A stretch of 64,000 bases of DNA, from NCBI RefSeq assembly GCF_007004135.1, contig NZ_VJMG01000072.1, positions 1 to 64,000 of the forward strand. Direction: 5' to 3'. The position numbers and the translations under genes were made by a program. The stretch is from Affinirhizobium straminoryzae (GTDB taxonomy: Bacteria > Pseudomonadota > Alphaproteobacteria > Rhizobiales > Rhizobiaceae). Below the pieces are notes generated by a model, which saw only the letters and a list, made by a program, of their open reading frames with translations, searched no databases and was not told where the DNA came from. Numbering within the stretch: the first letter of the stretch is position 1; each line of letters begins with the position of its first letter. Shown here piece after piece: positions 1 to 8,894 of the stretch.

Positions 1-37
1 CGCGCGTGACGTAGACCCGCATGCGGTCAATCTTCAT
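1..37 (-). CDS. Start of an enolase-superfamily protein (partial)
   Basis: Only the first twelve codons lie in the window (MKIDRMRVYVTR); the gene runs off the left edge. An AGGG ribosome binding site sits just before the ATG at 35-37. The opening resembles the N-terminal beta strand of mandelate racemase/muconate lactonizing enzymes. The gene begins 9 bases after the dehydratase-like gene ending at 47, so both are probably in one operon and would make it a two-dehydratase operon. The family call rests on a dozen residues plus context and is tentative. Confidence 0.45.
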   Translation of the reverse strand, partial: MKIDRMRVYVTR

Positions 38-46
38 GTCCCTGCC

Positions 47-1264
47 TCATGCACTGAAATAGGTGCGGCGCTGCAGGCGCGTCTGAACATAGAGACGTTC
101 GCCATAGGTGCCGGGATTGTAGGAATTGGCGCTCTCCTGCACGGGCACGGAGAGATTGCCCTCGCTCGGGAAGCGCGCCACGAACTCTTCATCGATATCG
201 CAGCCGAGACCGGGCGCATCCGGAACGGTCAGGAAACCATCGCGCTGCACGGGGTGCGGCACGATGGTGTGCGGTCGCCCTTCCCAGTCGTCATCGATCC
301 GCTCCAGGATCAGCGCATTCGGAATGGAGGCCAGCACGTGCAGGGCAGCATATTCCGCGACGGGACCAAGCGAGCCGGAATGCGGCGCCATCTGGATGTG
401 ATGGGCCTCCGCCATGGCGGCGATCTTCTTCATCTGCGTGATACCACCGGCTCTGCCCGTATCCGGCTGGATGACATCCACCAGTTCCTGTTCGATCAAC
501 TGGCGTTCGCCGAAGATGGTTGCGGTGCGTTCGCCCGACGCCAGCGGAATGTGGGCGGCATCGCGGATGCGGCGGTAACCCTCCACATTGTCGGGGGCGA
601 TCGGGTCTTCCACCCACAGCAGTTCGTAAGGTTCAAGAGCACGCACCAGACGGCAGGCGTCAGCGGGCGTCATCCACGGCGGGCCGTGCAGGTCGATGGC
701 AATGTCGATCTCGTCCCCCACGGCCTCGCGGAGCGCGGCAACCTTCCTGACCGGATTGGACACACCGCCGCACTTGATGGCCTTGATGCCGCGCGCCTTG
801 ACGGCCAGTGCCCGCTCCGGTGTATTCGCATGCGAATAGATCGGGATACGGTCGCGCACCTTGCCGCCGAGCAGCATCCAGACAGGCACGCCGAGCGCCT
901 TGCCCTTGATGTCCCAGAGCGCCATGTCGATGCCGGTCATGGCACCGGCCCCCACCGTGCCGAGCATGCCATGCCCCATCATGGCGATCGCCATCTTCTG
1001 CCAGAGTTTTTCGATATGGGCGGGATCCTCGCCGATCAAGAGGGGCGCCAGGTCCTTGATGGCGGTTTCGATGACGCGCGGCCAGCCGGAGCATTCACCG
1101 ATCCCGGTGACCCCCTCGTCCGTTTCGATCTTGAGAAACAGCCAGTTGCGGGTGCCCTCCAGCTTGTGCTGGGTGATGTGGGATGTGTGACCGTCAGATG
1201 CCCATTTGGAGGGATCCGGCTGACCGGCATGCATGAGAAAGGTGCGGATCGCAGTAATCTTCAT
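47..1264 (-). CDS. Enolase-superfamily sugar-acid dehydratase (galactonate dehydratase-like)
   Basis: A 405-residue mandelate racemase/enolase-family protein, probably a cytoplasmic Mg-dependent dehydratase that converts an aldonate into a 2-keto-3-deoxy acid. The barrel shows the D-x-H pattern of the galactonate dehydratase group (D191, H193 in DLHG), then E219 (WVEDP), E245 (SGER) and H295 (PHSGSLGP), which fit the metal ligands and acid/base residues. The ATG at 1264 is chosen because MKITAIRTF is the usual family start and because it overlaps the stop of the ABC ATPase gene by 4 bases, a translational-coupling arrangement. A longer reading to 1462 would run into the ATPase gene. Co-transcription with an importer, and the SMP-30 and DapA-family genes nearby, support a sugar-acid role. 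The exact substrate cannot be read from sequence. Confidence 0.85.
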   Translation of the reverse strand: MKITAIRTFLMHAGQPDPSKWASDGHTSHITQHKLEGTRNWLFLKIETDEGVTGIGECSGWPRVIETAIKDLAPLLIGEDPAHIEKLWQKMAIAMMGHGMLGTVGAGAMTGIDMALWDIKGKALGVPVWMLLGGKVRDRIPIYSHANTPERALAVKARGIKAIKCGGVSNPVRKVAALREAVGDEIDIAIDLHGPPWMTPADACRLVRALEPYELLWVEDPIAPDNVEGYRRIRDAAHIPLASGERTATIFGERQLIEQELVDVIQPDTGRAGGITQMKKIAAMAEAHHIQMAPHSGSLGPVAEYAALHVLASIPNALILERIDDDWEGRPHTIVPHPVQRDGFLTVPDAPGLGCDIDEEFVARFPSEGNLSVPVQESANSYNPGTYGERLYVQTRLQRRTYFSA

Positions 1265-2985
1265 CGGGCGGAACTCCCATTTCTGACAGGGGTGGGTTCG
1301 GTGTAGCGGAAACGGCGGGAGCGATCCCGATCGCGCGGATCGGGCCTCGGAATGGCGGAGAGAAGCGCCTGGGTATAGGGATGATCGGGTGCATTGCAGA
1401 CCTTGTCCGCATCGCCGACTTCCACGATCTTGCCGCGATACATCACGCCGACGCGGCCGCACATGTAGCGGATGACACCGATATCGTGGCTGATGAAGAT
1501 GTAGGCGAGCCCCAGTTCGTCCTGCAGTTTCATCAGGAGATCGAGCACCTGGAAGCGCACCGAGACATCCAGCGCGGAAGTTGCCTCATCGGCAACGATG
1601 ATGCGAGGGTTGAGCGTGATCGCGCGGGCAATGCCGATGCGCTGGCGCTGACCGCCGGAAAAGGCATGGGGGTACCGTTCGCGCCCGCGCGGATCAAGCC
1701 CCACCTGTTCCATCAGATGACTGACCCGGTCGTCCAGTTCCTTGCCCCTGGCAATGCCGTTCACCAGCAGCGGCTCGCCGATGACCTGGGCAACCGTCAT
1801 GCGCGGATTGAGCGAACCGAACGGGTCCTGGAACACCATGCGCAGTTCCCGGCGCGCCTCCTTCAGGGCCGCACCTTCGATCCGCGCCAGATCGACCACG
1901 CCGCCATCGGCCTTGCGATAGAGCATCTCGCCGGCCGTCGGATCATAAAGCCGCATGATGGCGCGGCCCATGGTGGTCTTGCCGGAGCCGCTTTCGCCGA
2001 CGATGCCGAGCGTCTCGCCGGGCAGCAGCGAGATCGAGACATCGTCCAGAGCCTTCAGGCTGCCGAAGTGCTGCGAAAGGTTGCGCACCTCAAGGATCGG
2101 TTGGGCTGTTCGGTCCAAGGGCGCGCGGGCAAGCCGGATCTCCGCCTTCTGCTCCAGCTTCAGCACCGAGCCGATCAGCATCTTCGTGTAATCGTCCTGC
2201 GGCGCGTGGAAAATCTGCTCGACCGGACCGTATTCCCTGGCCACGCCGTGATGCATCACCAGCACGTCGTCGGCGATCTGCGCGACCACCCCCATGTCAT
2301 GGGTAATGAACAGCACGGCCATGCCCGTCTGCTTCTGAAGCCTTGCAATCAGGTCGAGGATTTCCGCCTGCGTCGTCACGTCGAGCGCTGTCGTTGGCTC
2401 GTCGGCAATGAGAAGCTTCGGCTTGCAGGCAAGCGCCATGGCGATCATCGCACGCTGGCGCATGCCGCCGGAATACTGGAAGGCGTAGCGATCGATGGCC
2501 TGTTCGGGATTGGGTATTTCCACCTGCCGCAGCAGGTTGATTGCCTCGGCGCGCGCTTCTGCCTTCGTCATCTTCATGTGCAGGCGAAGGGCCTCGGTGA
2601 TCTGGTCACCGACCGTATGCACCGGCGACAGCGAGGACATCGGCTCCTGGAAGATCATGGCGATGTCGCGTCCACGCACGGCGCGAATGGCCTTGCTGCG
2701 GGGATGGAGCTTCGCAAGGTCGACGGACAGACCGTCGGCTGTGTTGAGCATGATCGATCCGGAAGCGATCCGGCCGGGTGCATCGACAATCTGCAGGATG
2801 GAGCGCGCCGTCACCGATTTACCAGAACCGCTTTCCCCGACCACGCAGAGCGTCCTGCCGGCGTCGATCGAGAAAGAAAGGTCATTCACCGCCCGGAATA
2901 CACCGGTTCTGAGTGGAAATTCGGTAACGAGGTTTCGCACTTCGAGCAGGGGTTTGCGGGCCGGCATCGGGAGAATATCGGACAT
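1261..2985 (-). CDS. Fused double ATPase of a peptide-type ABC importer (DppD-DppF-like)
   Basis: A 574-residue protein with two complete ABC ATPase domains in one chain, equivalent to the separate DppD and DppF subunits. Each half has a Walker A motif (GESGSGKS, then GESGSGKT), a signature (YSGGMRQR, then FSGGQRQR) and a Walker B (IADEPTTALD, then VADEATSALD). The short segment after each cassette resembles the oligopeptide-ABC C-terminal extension. Two adjacent ATG codons (2988 and 2985) are possible; 2985 gives better spacing to GAGGG. The gene follows the permease gene by about 10 bases and overlaps the dehydratase gene by 4. In rhizobia this transporter class often carries sugars or oligosaccharides rather than peptides, which fits the enzymes here. 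Confidence 0.92.
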   Translation of the reverse strand: MSDILPMPARKPLLEVRNLVTEFPLRTGVFRAVNDLSFSIDAGRTLCVVGESGSGKSVTARSILQIVDAPGRIASGSIMLNTADGLSVDLAKLHPRSKAIRAVRGRDIAMIFQEPMSSLSPVHTVGDQITEALRLHMKMTKAEARAEAINLLRQVEIPNPEQAIDRYAFQYSGGMRQRAMIAMALACKPKLLIADEPTTALDVTTQAEILDLIARLQKQTGMAVLFITHDMGVVAQIADDVLVMHHGVAREYGPVEQIFHAPQDDYTKMLIGSVLKLEQKAEIRLARAPLDRTAQPILEVRNLSQHFGSLKALDDVSISLLPGETLGIVGESGSGKTTMGRAIMRLYDPTAGEMLYRKADGGVVDLARIEGAALKEARRELRMVFQDPFGSLNPRMTVAQVIGEPLLVNGIARGKELDDRVSHLMEQVGLDPRGRERYPHAFSGGQRQRIGIARAITLNPRIIVADEATSALDVSVRFQVLDLLMKLQDELGLAYIFISHDIGVIRYMCGRVGVMYRGKIVEVGDADKVCNAPDHPYTQALLSAIPRPDPRDRDRSRRFRYTEPTPVRNGSSAR

Positions 2986-2995
2986 CATCCGGCCC

Positions 2996-4117
2996 TCACT
3001 TGTTGTAGGGATCGGCTGCATCGCGCAGACCGTCGCCGAGCAGATTGAGCGCCATGACGGCGACGACGACCGCCAGTCCCGGCATGAACAGCCAGGGGGC
3101 CGTGGCAATCGAGCGGATATTCTGCGCCTCGCGCAGCAGCACCCCCCAGGAAATGGTCGGCGGCTGCAGGCCAAGGCCGAGGAAGGACAGCGACGTCTCG
3201 GCCAGGATCATCGCCGGAACAGCAAGCGTGACGGAGGCGATGATGTGGCTGGAAAAGCTCGGCAGCATGTGGCGGAAGATGATGCGGCCCTCCGAGACAC
3301 CGTCGAGACGGGCGGCCGCCACGAATTCTTCCGTGCGCAGCGACAGGAAACGGCCACGCACCACGCGGGCAAGCTGTGCCCAGCCCGTGAGCGACAGGAT
3401 GATGGTGATCATCATGTATTGCAGTGTCGCCGGCCAGCCCTGCGGAAGTGCTGCCGCCATGGCCAGCCAGATCGGAATGGTTGGCAAAGACAGCACGAAA
3501 TCGATGATGCGCTGCATGACGAAATCGAGGCGCCCGCCATAATAGCCGGAGATGCCGCCGAGGATGATGCCGAGCATCAGCGAGATGAACACGCCGACCA
3601 GACCGATCGACAGCGAGATCTGTGCCCCCTGAATGACGCGGCTGTAGACATCGCGCCCCAGTCGGTCGGCGCCGAACAGGTAGATCGGCTGGCGCGGATC
3701 GGACGAGGCAAACAGGTGAATGCTGGTGTTGAACAACCCCAGAACCGAATAGTCGTACCCTCGTCCCAGCAGGCTGATCGGCACCTTGCGGCTCCGGTCT
3801 TCTGCAAAGATCGCGGCGAGCGTCTGCGGATCGCGCGTCAGCTTCAGGGGATGGAAATAGGGACCGATCGAAAAGCCGTTGCTGGTATCGATCAGATGGA
3901 TCGGTTGCGGCGGATGGAACGTCGCTCTGGCGTTCTGCTGGTTCGGGTCGTTGATGGCGAAAAAGCCGGGAACGAGGGCCACGAGATACATGGCAACGGT
4001 GACCCAGAGTGCCACCATGGCGAGGCGGTGACGACGAAAGGCCCACCAGATCAGCTGCCATTGCGAGGCAACGGCGGCACGATCCGGCTGGATGCTGGTA
4101 ATGGCGATATCAACCAT
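2996..4117 (-). CDS. ABC transporter permease, DppC/OppC type
   Basis: A 373-residue inner-membrane permease. One N-terminal membrane segment (about residues 34-56) precedes a long periplasmic loop, followed by the five-helix binding-protein-dependent transport domain. The EAA loop reads EEFVAAARLDGVSEGRIIFRH, and the GADRLGRDVYSR motif before the transport domain is typical of the DppC branch. The periplasmic loop between helices 1 and 2 (about residues 57-160) is longer than in E. coli DppC. This larger loop is common in homologues paired with big (over 600-residue) binding proteins, as here. The gene sits between the DppB-type permease and the fused ATPase. Confidence 0.92.
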   Translation of the reverse strand: MVDIAITSIQPDRAAVASQWQLIWWAFRRHRLAMVALWVTVAMYLVALVPGFFAINDPNQQNARATFHPPQPIHLIDTSNGFSIGPYFHPLKLTRDPQTLAAIFAEDRSRKVPISLLGRGYDYSVLGLFNTSIHLFASSDPRQPIYLFGADRLGRDVYSRVIQGAQISLSIGLVGVFISLMLGIILGGISGYYGGRLDFVMQRIIDFVLSLPTIPIWLAMAAALPQGWPATLQYMMITIILSLTGWAQLARVVRGRFLSLRTEEFVAAARLDGVSEGRIIFRHMLPSFSSHIIASVTLAVPAMILAETSLSFLGLGLQPPTISWGVLLREAQNIRSIATAPWLFMPGLAVVVAVMALNLLGDGLRDAADPYNK

Positions 4118-4128
4118 GGTCGCGTGTC

Positions 4129-5115
4129 CTATTCGAGCCGGATGCGCGGATCGACCAGCGCAAGAAGAATGTCGCTGATCAGCGAGCCGATCAGGGTGAG
4201 CGCGCAGATCAGCAGCACGAAGGCGCCGGCGAGATACATGTCCTGCGCCATCAGCGACTGGAGCAACAAAGGCGCGGCGGTCGGCAGGTTGAGCACGATG
4301 GCGACGACCACCGAGCCGGAGATCAGGTTCGGCAGCAGCCAGGCAATGGTGGAGATGAAGGGATTGAGCGCAATGCGCATCGGGTACTTGGTGAGCAGCC
4401 TGAATTCCGAAAGCCCCTTGGCACGGGCCGTCGTCACATAGGGCTTCGGCAACTCGTCCAGCATGTTGGCACGCATCACGCGGATCAGGCTTGCGGTGGA
4501 CGAGACGGCGAGAATGATCACCGGCAGCCAGAGATGCGCGAGAAGGTCCAGCATCTTGGCGATGCTCCAGGGGGCCGCCTCGAATTCATGGGAAAACAGC
4601 CCGCCGACATCCTGCCCGAACTCGACGGCCGCGACATACATCAGCACCAGCGCCAGCAGGAAGGACGGGACGGAAAGCCCGAAAAAGCTGAAGATGGTGA
4701 AGGCATAATCGCCGATGGAGTATTTGCGCACGGCCGAGTAGACACCGATCGGCAGCGCGATCGCCCAGGTCGCAAGCAGGCTGGCGATCGCCAGCACCAG
4801 CGTCAGCGCCATGCGTTCCCAGATAAGGCCGGAGACCGGCTGCTGCCATTCGAAGGAAATGCCGAAATCGCCGCGGGTGGCGATTCCCCAGATCCACTTG
4901 AAATACTGAACCAGCATCGGATCGCCGAGCCCGAAGCGCTCGCGCAGGCTGGCGGCCGTATTCTGGTCGATGATCTCGTTGGAGGCCGCCAGCGTGGCAA
5001 TATAGGTCGTGACGTAATCGCCCGGCGGCAACTGGATCAGCACGAAGGCCAGGAAGCTGACGGCGAACAGGGACGGGATCATCCACAGCAGCCGCTTGGT
5101 GATGAATTTCAACAT
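4129..5115 (-). CDS. ABC transporter permease, DppB/OppB type
   Basis: A 328-residue inner-membrane permease of the DppB family, with an N-terminal anchor (FITKRLLWMIPSLFAVSFLAF) and a periplasmic loop. The transport domain carries the EAA-like loop (YVTTARAKGLSEFRLLTKYPMRIALNP) and a C-terminal DPRIRLE typical of the family. The ATG at 5115 is chosen because MLKFITKRLL is the usual start; a GTG at 5124 would add three residues. It forms the translocation pore with the DppC-type subunit encoded 11 bases downstream. A GC-rich hairpin (5195-5220) separates it from the binding-protein gene. Confidence 0.9.
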   Translation of the reverse strand: MLKFITKRLLWMIPSLFAVSFLAFVLIQLPPGDYVTTYIATLAASNEIIDQNTAASLRERFGLGDPMLVQYFKWIWGIATRGDFGISFEWQQPVSGLIWERMALTLVLAIASLLATWAIALPIGVYSAVRKYSIGDYAFTIFSFFGLSVPSFLLALVLMYVAAVEFGQDVGGLFSHEFEAAPWSIAKMLDLLAHLWLPVIILAVSSTASLIRVMRANMLDELPKPYVTTARAKGLSEFRLLTKYPMRIALNPFISTIAWLLPNLISGSVVVAIVLNLPTAAPLLLQSLMAQDMYLAGAFVLLICALTLIGSLISDILLALVDPRIRLE

Positions 5116-5194
5116 GGCATGCACTCGCAGACATCCGTCCGGTCAAACGGCTCACGGACAAAGCCCGGGCAGCCGATGAAGCGGTGTTGAATGG

Positions 5195-5220
5195 GGCGCC
5201 GCCCGCCTGCGGACGGCGCC
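5195..5220 (-). terminator. Intercistronic hairpin between binding-protein and permease genes
   Basis: Perfect 7-base arms GGCGCCG (5195-5201) and CGGCGCC (5214-5220), with further G-C pairing inside. It lies just after the binding-protein stop (5233) and before the permease start (5115). No T-run follows, so a partial attenuator or mRNA-stabilising stem is more likely than a full terminator. Confidence 0.5.
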
Positions 5221-5232
5221 GGCGTGTCAGGC

Positions 5233-7182
5233 TCAGCTCGTGAAGGTGAACTGCTGCGGAAGCGCAGGACCGGGGTTCGGCCAGGACCAGCTGTCCGGCT
5301 GCTTTTCGGGCACGTTGCGCAGATTGTTGCGGATCACGCCGAAGCCGCCGACGGCGAGGCAGACGCCGATGGTTTCGAACTCGTCTGCGGTGATATCGAA
5401 GAGCTGCTTCATGATGGCGCCGCGCTTGTCGAGATCGGCCGTGGAGCGGGCTTCGTCGAACAGCTTGAAGCGCTTCTTCTGGCTTTCCGGCGGTTCCTCG
5501 CCCTTGGCGCCATTGGAGGTGTACCACAGCGTCCACGGAATGGCGTAGCGGCTGCCCTGCGGGTGAAAGGCGAAGAAATCGCGCGGGTCGAGCATCGGAT
5601 CGAGCCCGCCCGGACCGGGCCATACGGCGGCGTCGTGCGCGTTATCATCGCCGCGCGTATAGTAGAGGGCACGCTCGATGGTGTTGACCTTTACGTCAAC
5701 GCCGATATTCGCCCAATGCGACTTCACCAGTTCCAGCGTATCCACGAGGTCGGGATAGAGCGTCGGGATCACGTCGATGGCGAAAAAGACCGGCTGGCCA
5801 TCGGGACGCAGGCGAATGCCGTTCGCGCCCTTCTTGTCAAAGCCCGCCTTGTCCAGCAGGGCATTGGCCTTGTCCGGGGCGAACTCGGTAAACTGCCGTG
5901 CCAGCTTCTCGTGATACCAGGGATGGCTGGGGCGCGGTCCCGCCTGATAGGGCTCGCTTTGCCCGAAATAGACGATATCGATGATTTCCTGCCGGTTGAT
6001 GCCGAGCGAAAGCGCCTGCCGGAACGACTTGTCGGCGAACATCTTGCGCATCGCCGCGTCCTTGTGGGTAATGTTCAGGTAGATCTGGCACTGCTGCGCG
6101 GCGGATGGCACCAGCGACAGCAGCCGGTAACCGCCCTTCTGCATGTTCTGCGACAGGGTCGGCTTGTTGGCCAGCACGCTGATATGGCGCTCCTGGATAT
6201 CGATCTTGCCGGAAATCACGTTCAGCATCAGCGATTCGACATCCTGGCTGATGCCGAAGTTCAGCTCGTCGATGTAAGGCAACTGGTTGCCTTCGGTGTC
6301 GACCTGCCAGAAATACGGATTGCGGGTCATCACCACGCGCGTCGCGCCACCGGAATAGGGCTCCTTGACAACCCAGGGATCGAGCACCGGCTTTTCTGGA
6401 TTGGACCAGCGCGACGGGATTTCGATGTCGCCGCACTTGGCGCGGAAGAGCTCCGTCCAGCTGGAAACGCCGGCCGCCTTCACCTCCGCATCGAGGCTGG
6501 CATTGTATTTCGGCAGGAACTTGCTGCAGTAGTGCTTGGCAAACAGCGTCGGATGCTGGCCAAGCGGCGTCGCCAGATTTTCCAGATAAAGCGCGTTCGG
6601 CGCGGCGAAGGTGAACCTGACGGTATGGTCATCGACCTTATCGACCACCACCGCCTTGCCGGCGACCGAAAGCTGGGCAGGCGTCGCGCTGTACAATTCC
6701 TTGTTCTTCACGCAGTCCTCGATGGCGAAAACGACGTCATCGGCGGTGAAGGGATGGCCGTCAGACCATTTGACCCCTTTCAGCAGATGAAAGGTGAAGA
6801 CCGTGGCGTTGTCGTTCACTTCCCATTTTTCGGCAAGGTTGGGCAGAACCTCGGTGAATTCCATGTTCCAGCGCACCAGCCCCTGATTTCCGACCATGCG
6901 CAGGATGCCGTTGTGGTCAGACGAACCGCGCAGGCCGCGGCGGAGACTACCGCCATAAGTGCCGACCTTCTCGAACGGTTTCACGACCAACGGACTGGCC
7001 GGAAGGCGCTCGGAGAGTGGCGGCAGCTTGCCGTCCTTGACAAGAGCTGCCAGCTGCGGCGCCTCCTTTGCCGCTGCGGCAAATGCACCGCGCGGGGCAA
7101 TCGAGAGGGCTGCTGCGGCCCCCATACCGGCCAGAACGCCACGGCGCGTGACGCCGCCTGCGTGTGAATCCTTTTCGTGCAT
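5233..7182 (-). CDS. ABC transporter substrate-binding protein (SBP_bac_5), Tat-type signal
   Basis: A 649-residue periplasmic solute-binding protein of the peptide/nickel family, clearly larger than the 500-540 residues of DppA. The N-terminus has a twin-arginine-like signal (TRRGVLAGMGAAAALSIAPRGAFA, about residues 13-36), which implies Tat export of a folded protein. The family core includes LAEKWEVNDNATVFTFHLLKGVKWSDG and the AFRQALSLGINRQEI-type segment (read here as SFRQALSLGINRQEI). The ATG at 7182 is preceded by GGGAGGAGAA. It is the first gene of the minus-strand operon and faces the plus-strand RraA gene across a shared promoter region. The large size and context favour a glycoside or sugar-acid oligomer over peptides, but that is inference. 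Confidence 0.88.
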   Translation of the reverse strand: MHEKDSHAGGVTRRGVLAGMGAAAALSIAPRGAFAAAAKEAPQLAALVKDGKLPPLSERLPASPLVVKPFEKVGTYGGSLRRGLRGSSDHNGILRMVGNQGLVRWNMEFTEVLPNLAEKWEVNDNATVFTFHLLKGVKWSDGHPFTADDVVFAIEDCVKNKELYSATPAQLSVAGKAVVVDKVDDHTVRFTFAAPNALYLENLATPLGQHPTLFAKHYCSKFLPKYNASLDAEVKAAGVSSWTELFRAKCGDIEIPSRWSNPEKPVLDPWVVKEPYSGGATRVVMTRNPYFWQVDTEGNQLPYIDELNFGISQDVESLMLNVISGKIDIQERHISVLANKPTLSQNMQKGGYRLLSLVPSAAQQCQIYLNITHKDAAMRKMFADKSFRQALSLGINRQEIIDIVYFGQSEPYQAGPRPSHPWYHEKLARQFTEFAPDKANALLDKAGFDKKGANGIRLRPDGQPVFFAIDVIPTLYPDLVDTLELVKSHWANIGVDVKVNTIERALYYTRGDDNAHDAAVWPGPGGLDPMLDPRDFFAFHPQGSRYAIPWTLWYTSNGAKGEEPPESQKKRFKLFDEARSTADLDKRGAIMKQLFDITADEFETIGVCLAVGGFGVIRNNLRNVPEKQPDSWSWPNPGPALPQQFTFTS

Positions 7183-7276
7183 CGCATTCTCCTCCCGCGA
7201 TCCCTCGATAGGCCAGACGACAGGACGGCTCTCCCAAGCCATCGTCCGGCACGGCCCCTCCAAGGCCGGCGGGTGG

Positions 7277-7305
7277 ACCATAGACAGCTTTTCAGATGAT
7301 GACAA
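7277..7305 (-). promoter_or_regulatory. Candidate promoter of the ABC/dehydratase operon
   Basis: On the minus strand TTGTCA (-35, 7300-7305) and TATGGT (-10, 7277-7282) are 17 bases apart, upstream of the binding-protein gene starting at 7182. The -35 box overlaps a TGACA direct repeat shared with the opposing promoter, so one regulator, probably the GntR protein at 8098, could control both directions. Read by eye only. Confidence 0.4.
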
Positions 7306-7308
7306 GTA

Positions 7309-7337
7309 TTGACAGATTTTTACAGGATGAATATGCG
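7309..7337 (+). promoter_or_regulatory. Candidate promoter of the RraA-GntR-SMP30-DapA operon
   Basis: A consensus -35 TTGACA (7309-7314) is followed after 17 bases by TATGCG (7332-7337), about 45 bases before the ATG at 7384. TGACA occurs twice (7300 and 7310), forming a 10-base-spaced direct repeat that could be part of an operator. The -10 box is weak. Confidence 0.4.
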
Positions 7338-7383
7338 TAAGCACCAACAGGGTCCGGTTGAGAGGGCCTGCGGGAGGAAAAAC

Positions 7384-8097
7384 ATGCCATTATCTGCCAG
7401 CGCTCGAGACAAGCTGAAGGCTGTTTCCACGGCGACACTGACCACGGTTCTGTTGAAGCGTGGGCTGCGCAATGTGTTCATCCGCGGCATTCACAAGATT
7501 AATCCACAAGCCCCTCGCATGGTCGGCGAAGCCTTCACATTGCGCTACATTCCGGCGCGCGAGGATCTCGATCACGTCGGCGCCTTCAACGACAGATCGC
7601 ATCCGCAGCGCCGCGCCATCGAGGAATGCCCGCCGGACGCGGTTCTGGTCATGGACAGCCGCAAGGATGCGTCCGCAGCATCGGCAGGCGGCATTCTGGT
7701 CACCCGTCTGTGGAAGCGGGGCGTGGCCGGGGTGGTGACGGATGGCGGTTTCCGGGACACGCCCGATATTGCCAAGCTGCCGTTTGCCGCCTATCACGCG
7801 GCGCCATCGGCGCCGACGAACCTGATCCGCCATCATGCACTCGACATCAACCAGCCGATCGGATGTGGCGATGTCGCCGTCTATCCTGGTGACGTTATCG
7901 TTGGCGACGACGAGGGTGTCGTGGTGGTTCCCTCGGCGATTGCCGAAGACGTCGCCAACGAGGCCTTCGAACAGACGGTGTTCGAGGATTTCGTGGAGGA
8001 GAAGGTGAAAGCGGGACGCGGCATCTTCGGTCTTTATCCGCCCAACGCGGAGGCCGAGGAAGAGTATGCCGCCTGGCGGCGGGAAAAGGGACGGTAG
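7384..8097 (+). CDS. RraA-family protein (HMG/CHA-type aldolase-like)
   Basis: A 237-residue protein of the RraA / dimethylmenaquinone-methyltransferase-like family, which includes 4-hydroxy-4-methyl-2-oxoglutarate and 4-carboxy-4-hydroxy-2-oxoadipate aldolases. The metal/substrate signature is present as GVVTDGGFRD (R and D together), and the glycine-rich stretch VVGDDEGVVVVP, read here as IVGDDEGVVVVP, is typical. The ATG at 7384 follows GGGAGGAAAAAC. Its stop codon directly abuts the ATG of the GntR gene. In sugar-acid operons such proteins may cleave or process a keto acid. A non-enzymatic RraA role is less likely in this context. Confidence 0.82.
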   Translation: MPLSASARDKLKAVSTATLTTVLLKRGLRNVFIRGIHKINPQAPRMVGEAFTLRYIPAREDLDHVGAFNDRSHPQRRAIEECPPDAVLVMDSRKDASAASAGGILVTRLWKRGVAGVVTDGGFRDTPDIAKLPFAAYHAAPSAPTNLIRHHALDINQPIGCGDVAVYPGDVIVGDDEGVVVVPSAIAEDVANEAFEQTVFEDFVEEKVKAGRGIFGLYPPNAEAEEEYAAWRREKGR

Positions 8098-8811
8098 ATG
8101 GACAAACCGGAGTTGATCGCCCCCGCGCGCAACCAGACGCGCTTCAGCGACATCATCTACGAAAAGATCGTGGCGATGATTGCCGATGGGCGTTTTCCCG
8201 TGAATGAGCGTCTGCCATCCGAAACCAGTCTTGCGGGCATGCTTGGCGCCTCGCGCCCCGTCGTGCGCGAGGCACTGGAACGGTTGCGCAACGACGAACT
8301 CATCGTGTCCCGCAAGGGCTCCGGTTCCTATGTTCGCCAGCGACCAGACTCCTCCGTATTGACCCAGGTGCCCGTTGGTTCTTTGGCCGATGTGCAGCGC
8401 TTTTTCGAGTTTCGCGCCGGTCTTGAAGCGGAGGCGGCAGCGCTTGCGGCACGCAACTGGCAGCCGCAGGACAAGGCGCGGATCGAAGCAACCTTCGAGG
8501 CGCTGGAGCGATGTCTCCAGCGCAACGATCTCGGAGCCGATGAGGACCAGGCCTTTCACGATGCAGTGGCTCTGGCAACCGGCAACCAGTTTCACACGCT
8601 GGTGCGCGAATGGTTCAAGCCCCATATCGCGATCGGCATGTCGGTGACCCGGACTTTGAGCCTGAAGCGGACACCTGCCCATGTGCGTGCGGTCCAGGAC
8701 GAGCATGCGGCCATCGTTGAGGCCATCTTCGACCGTCGGGAGGCAGAGGCGCATACGGCAATGAAGACGCATATCCTGAATGCACGGGCACGCATGTTCC
8801 AGGGTGTGTGA
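8098..8811 (+). CDS. GntR-family regulator, FCD (FadR) subfamily
   Basis: A 237-residue transcription factor. The N-terminal winged helix-turn-helix (about residues 16-82, including RLPSETSLAGMLGASRPVVREAL) is followed by an FCD all-helical ligand domain with the expected D/H metal-ligand positions (FHDAVALATGN and the C-terminal EEHAAI-like motif, here DEHAAIVEAI). It starts with no gap after the RraA stop codon, so it is translationally coupled and probably autoregulated. It likely represses the divergent sugar-acid operons at 7.2-7.4 kb until a pathway intermediate binds. Confidence 0.9.
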   Translation: MDKPELIAPARNQTRFSDIIYEKIVAMIADGRFPVNERLPSETSLAGMLGASRPVVREALERLRNDELIVSRKGSGSYVRQRPDSSVLTQVPVGSLADVQRFFEFRAGLEAEAAALAARNWQPQDKARIEATFEALERCLQRNDLGADEDQAFHDAVALATGNQFHTLVREWFKPHIAIGMSVTRTLSLKRTPAHVRAVQDEHAAIVEAIFDRREAEAHTAMKTHILNARARMFQGV

Positions 8812-8894
8812 CACCAACTCTTGATCACAGGCAGCAGCCGGGAGGGCTGCTGCAGGACCGGTGGCGCCAGCGCCGTACCGGATGGGGGGAAGTC

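Noticed and set aside
254..1306. A 350-codon open frame on the plus strand
   Set aside because: It is antisense to the dehydratase-like gene, has no family motifs and its composition follows from GC-rich third positions on the other strand.
1265..1462. N-terminal extension of the dehydratase-like gene
   Set aside because: It lies inside the ABC ATPase gene on the same strand in another frame; MKITAIRTF at 1264 is the normal family start.
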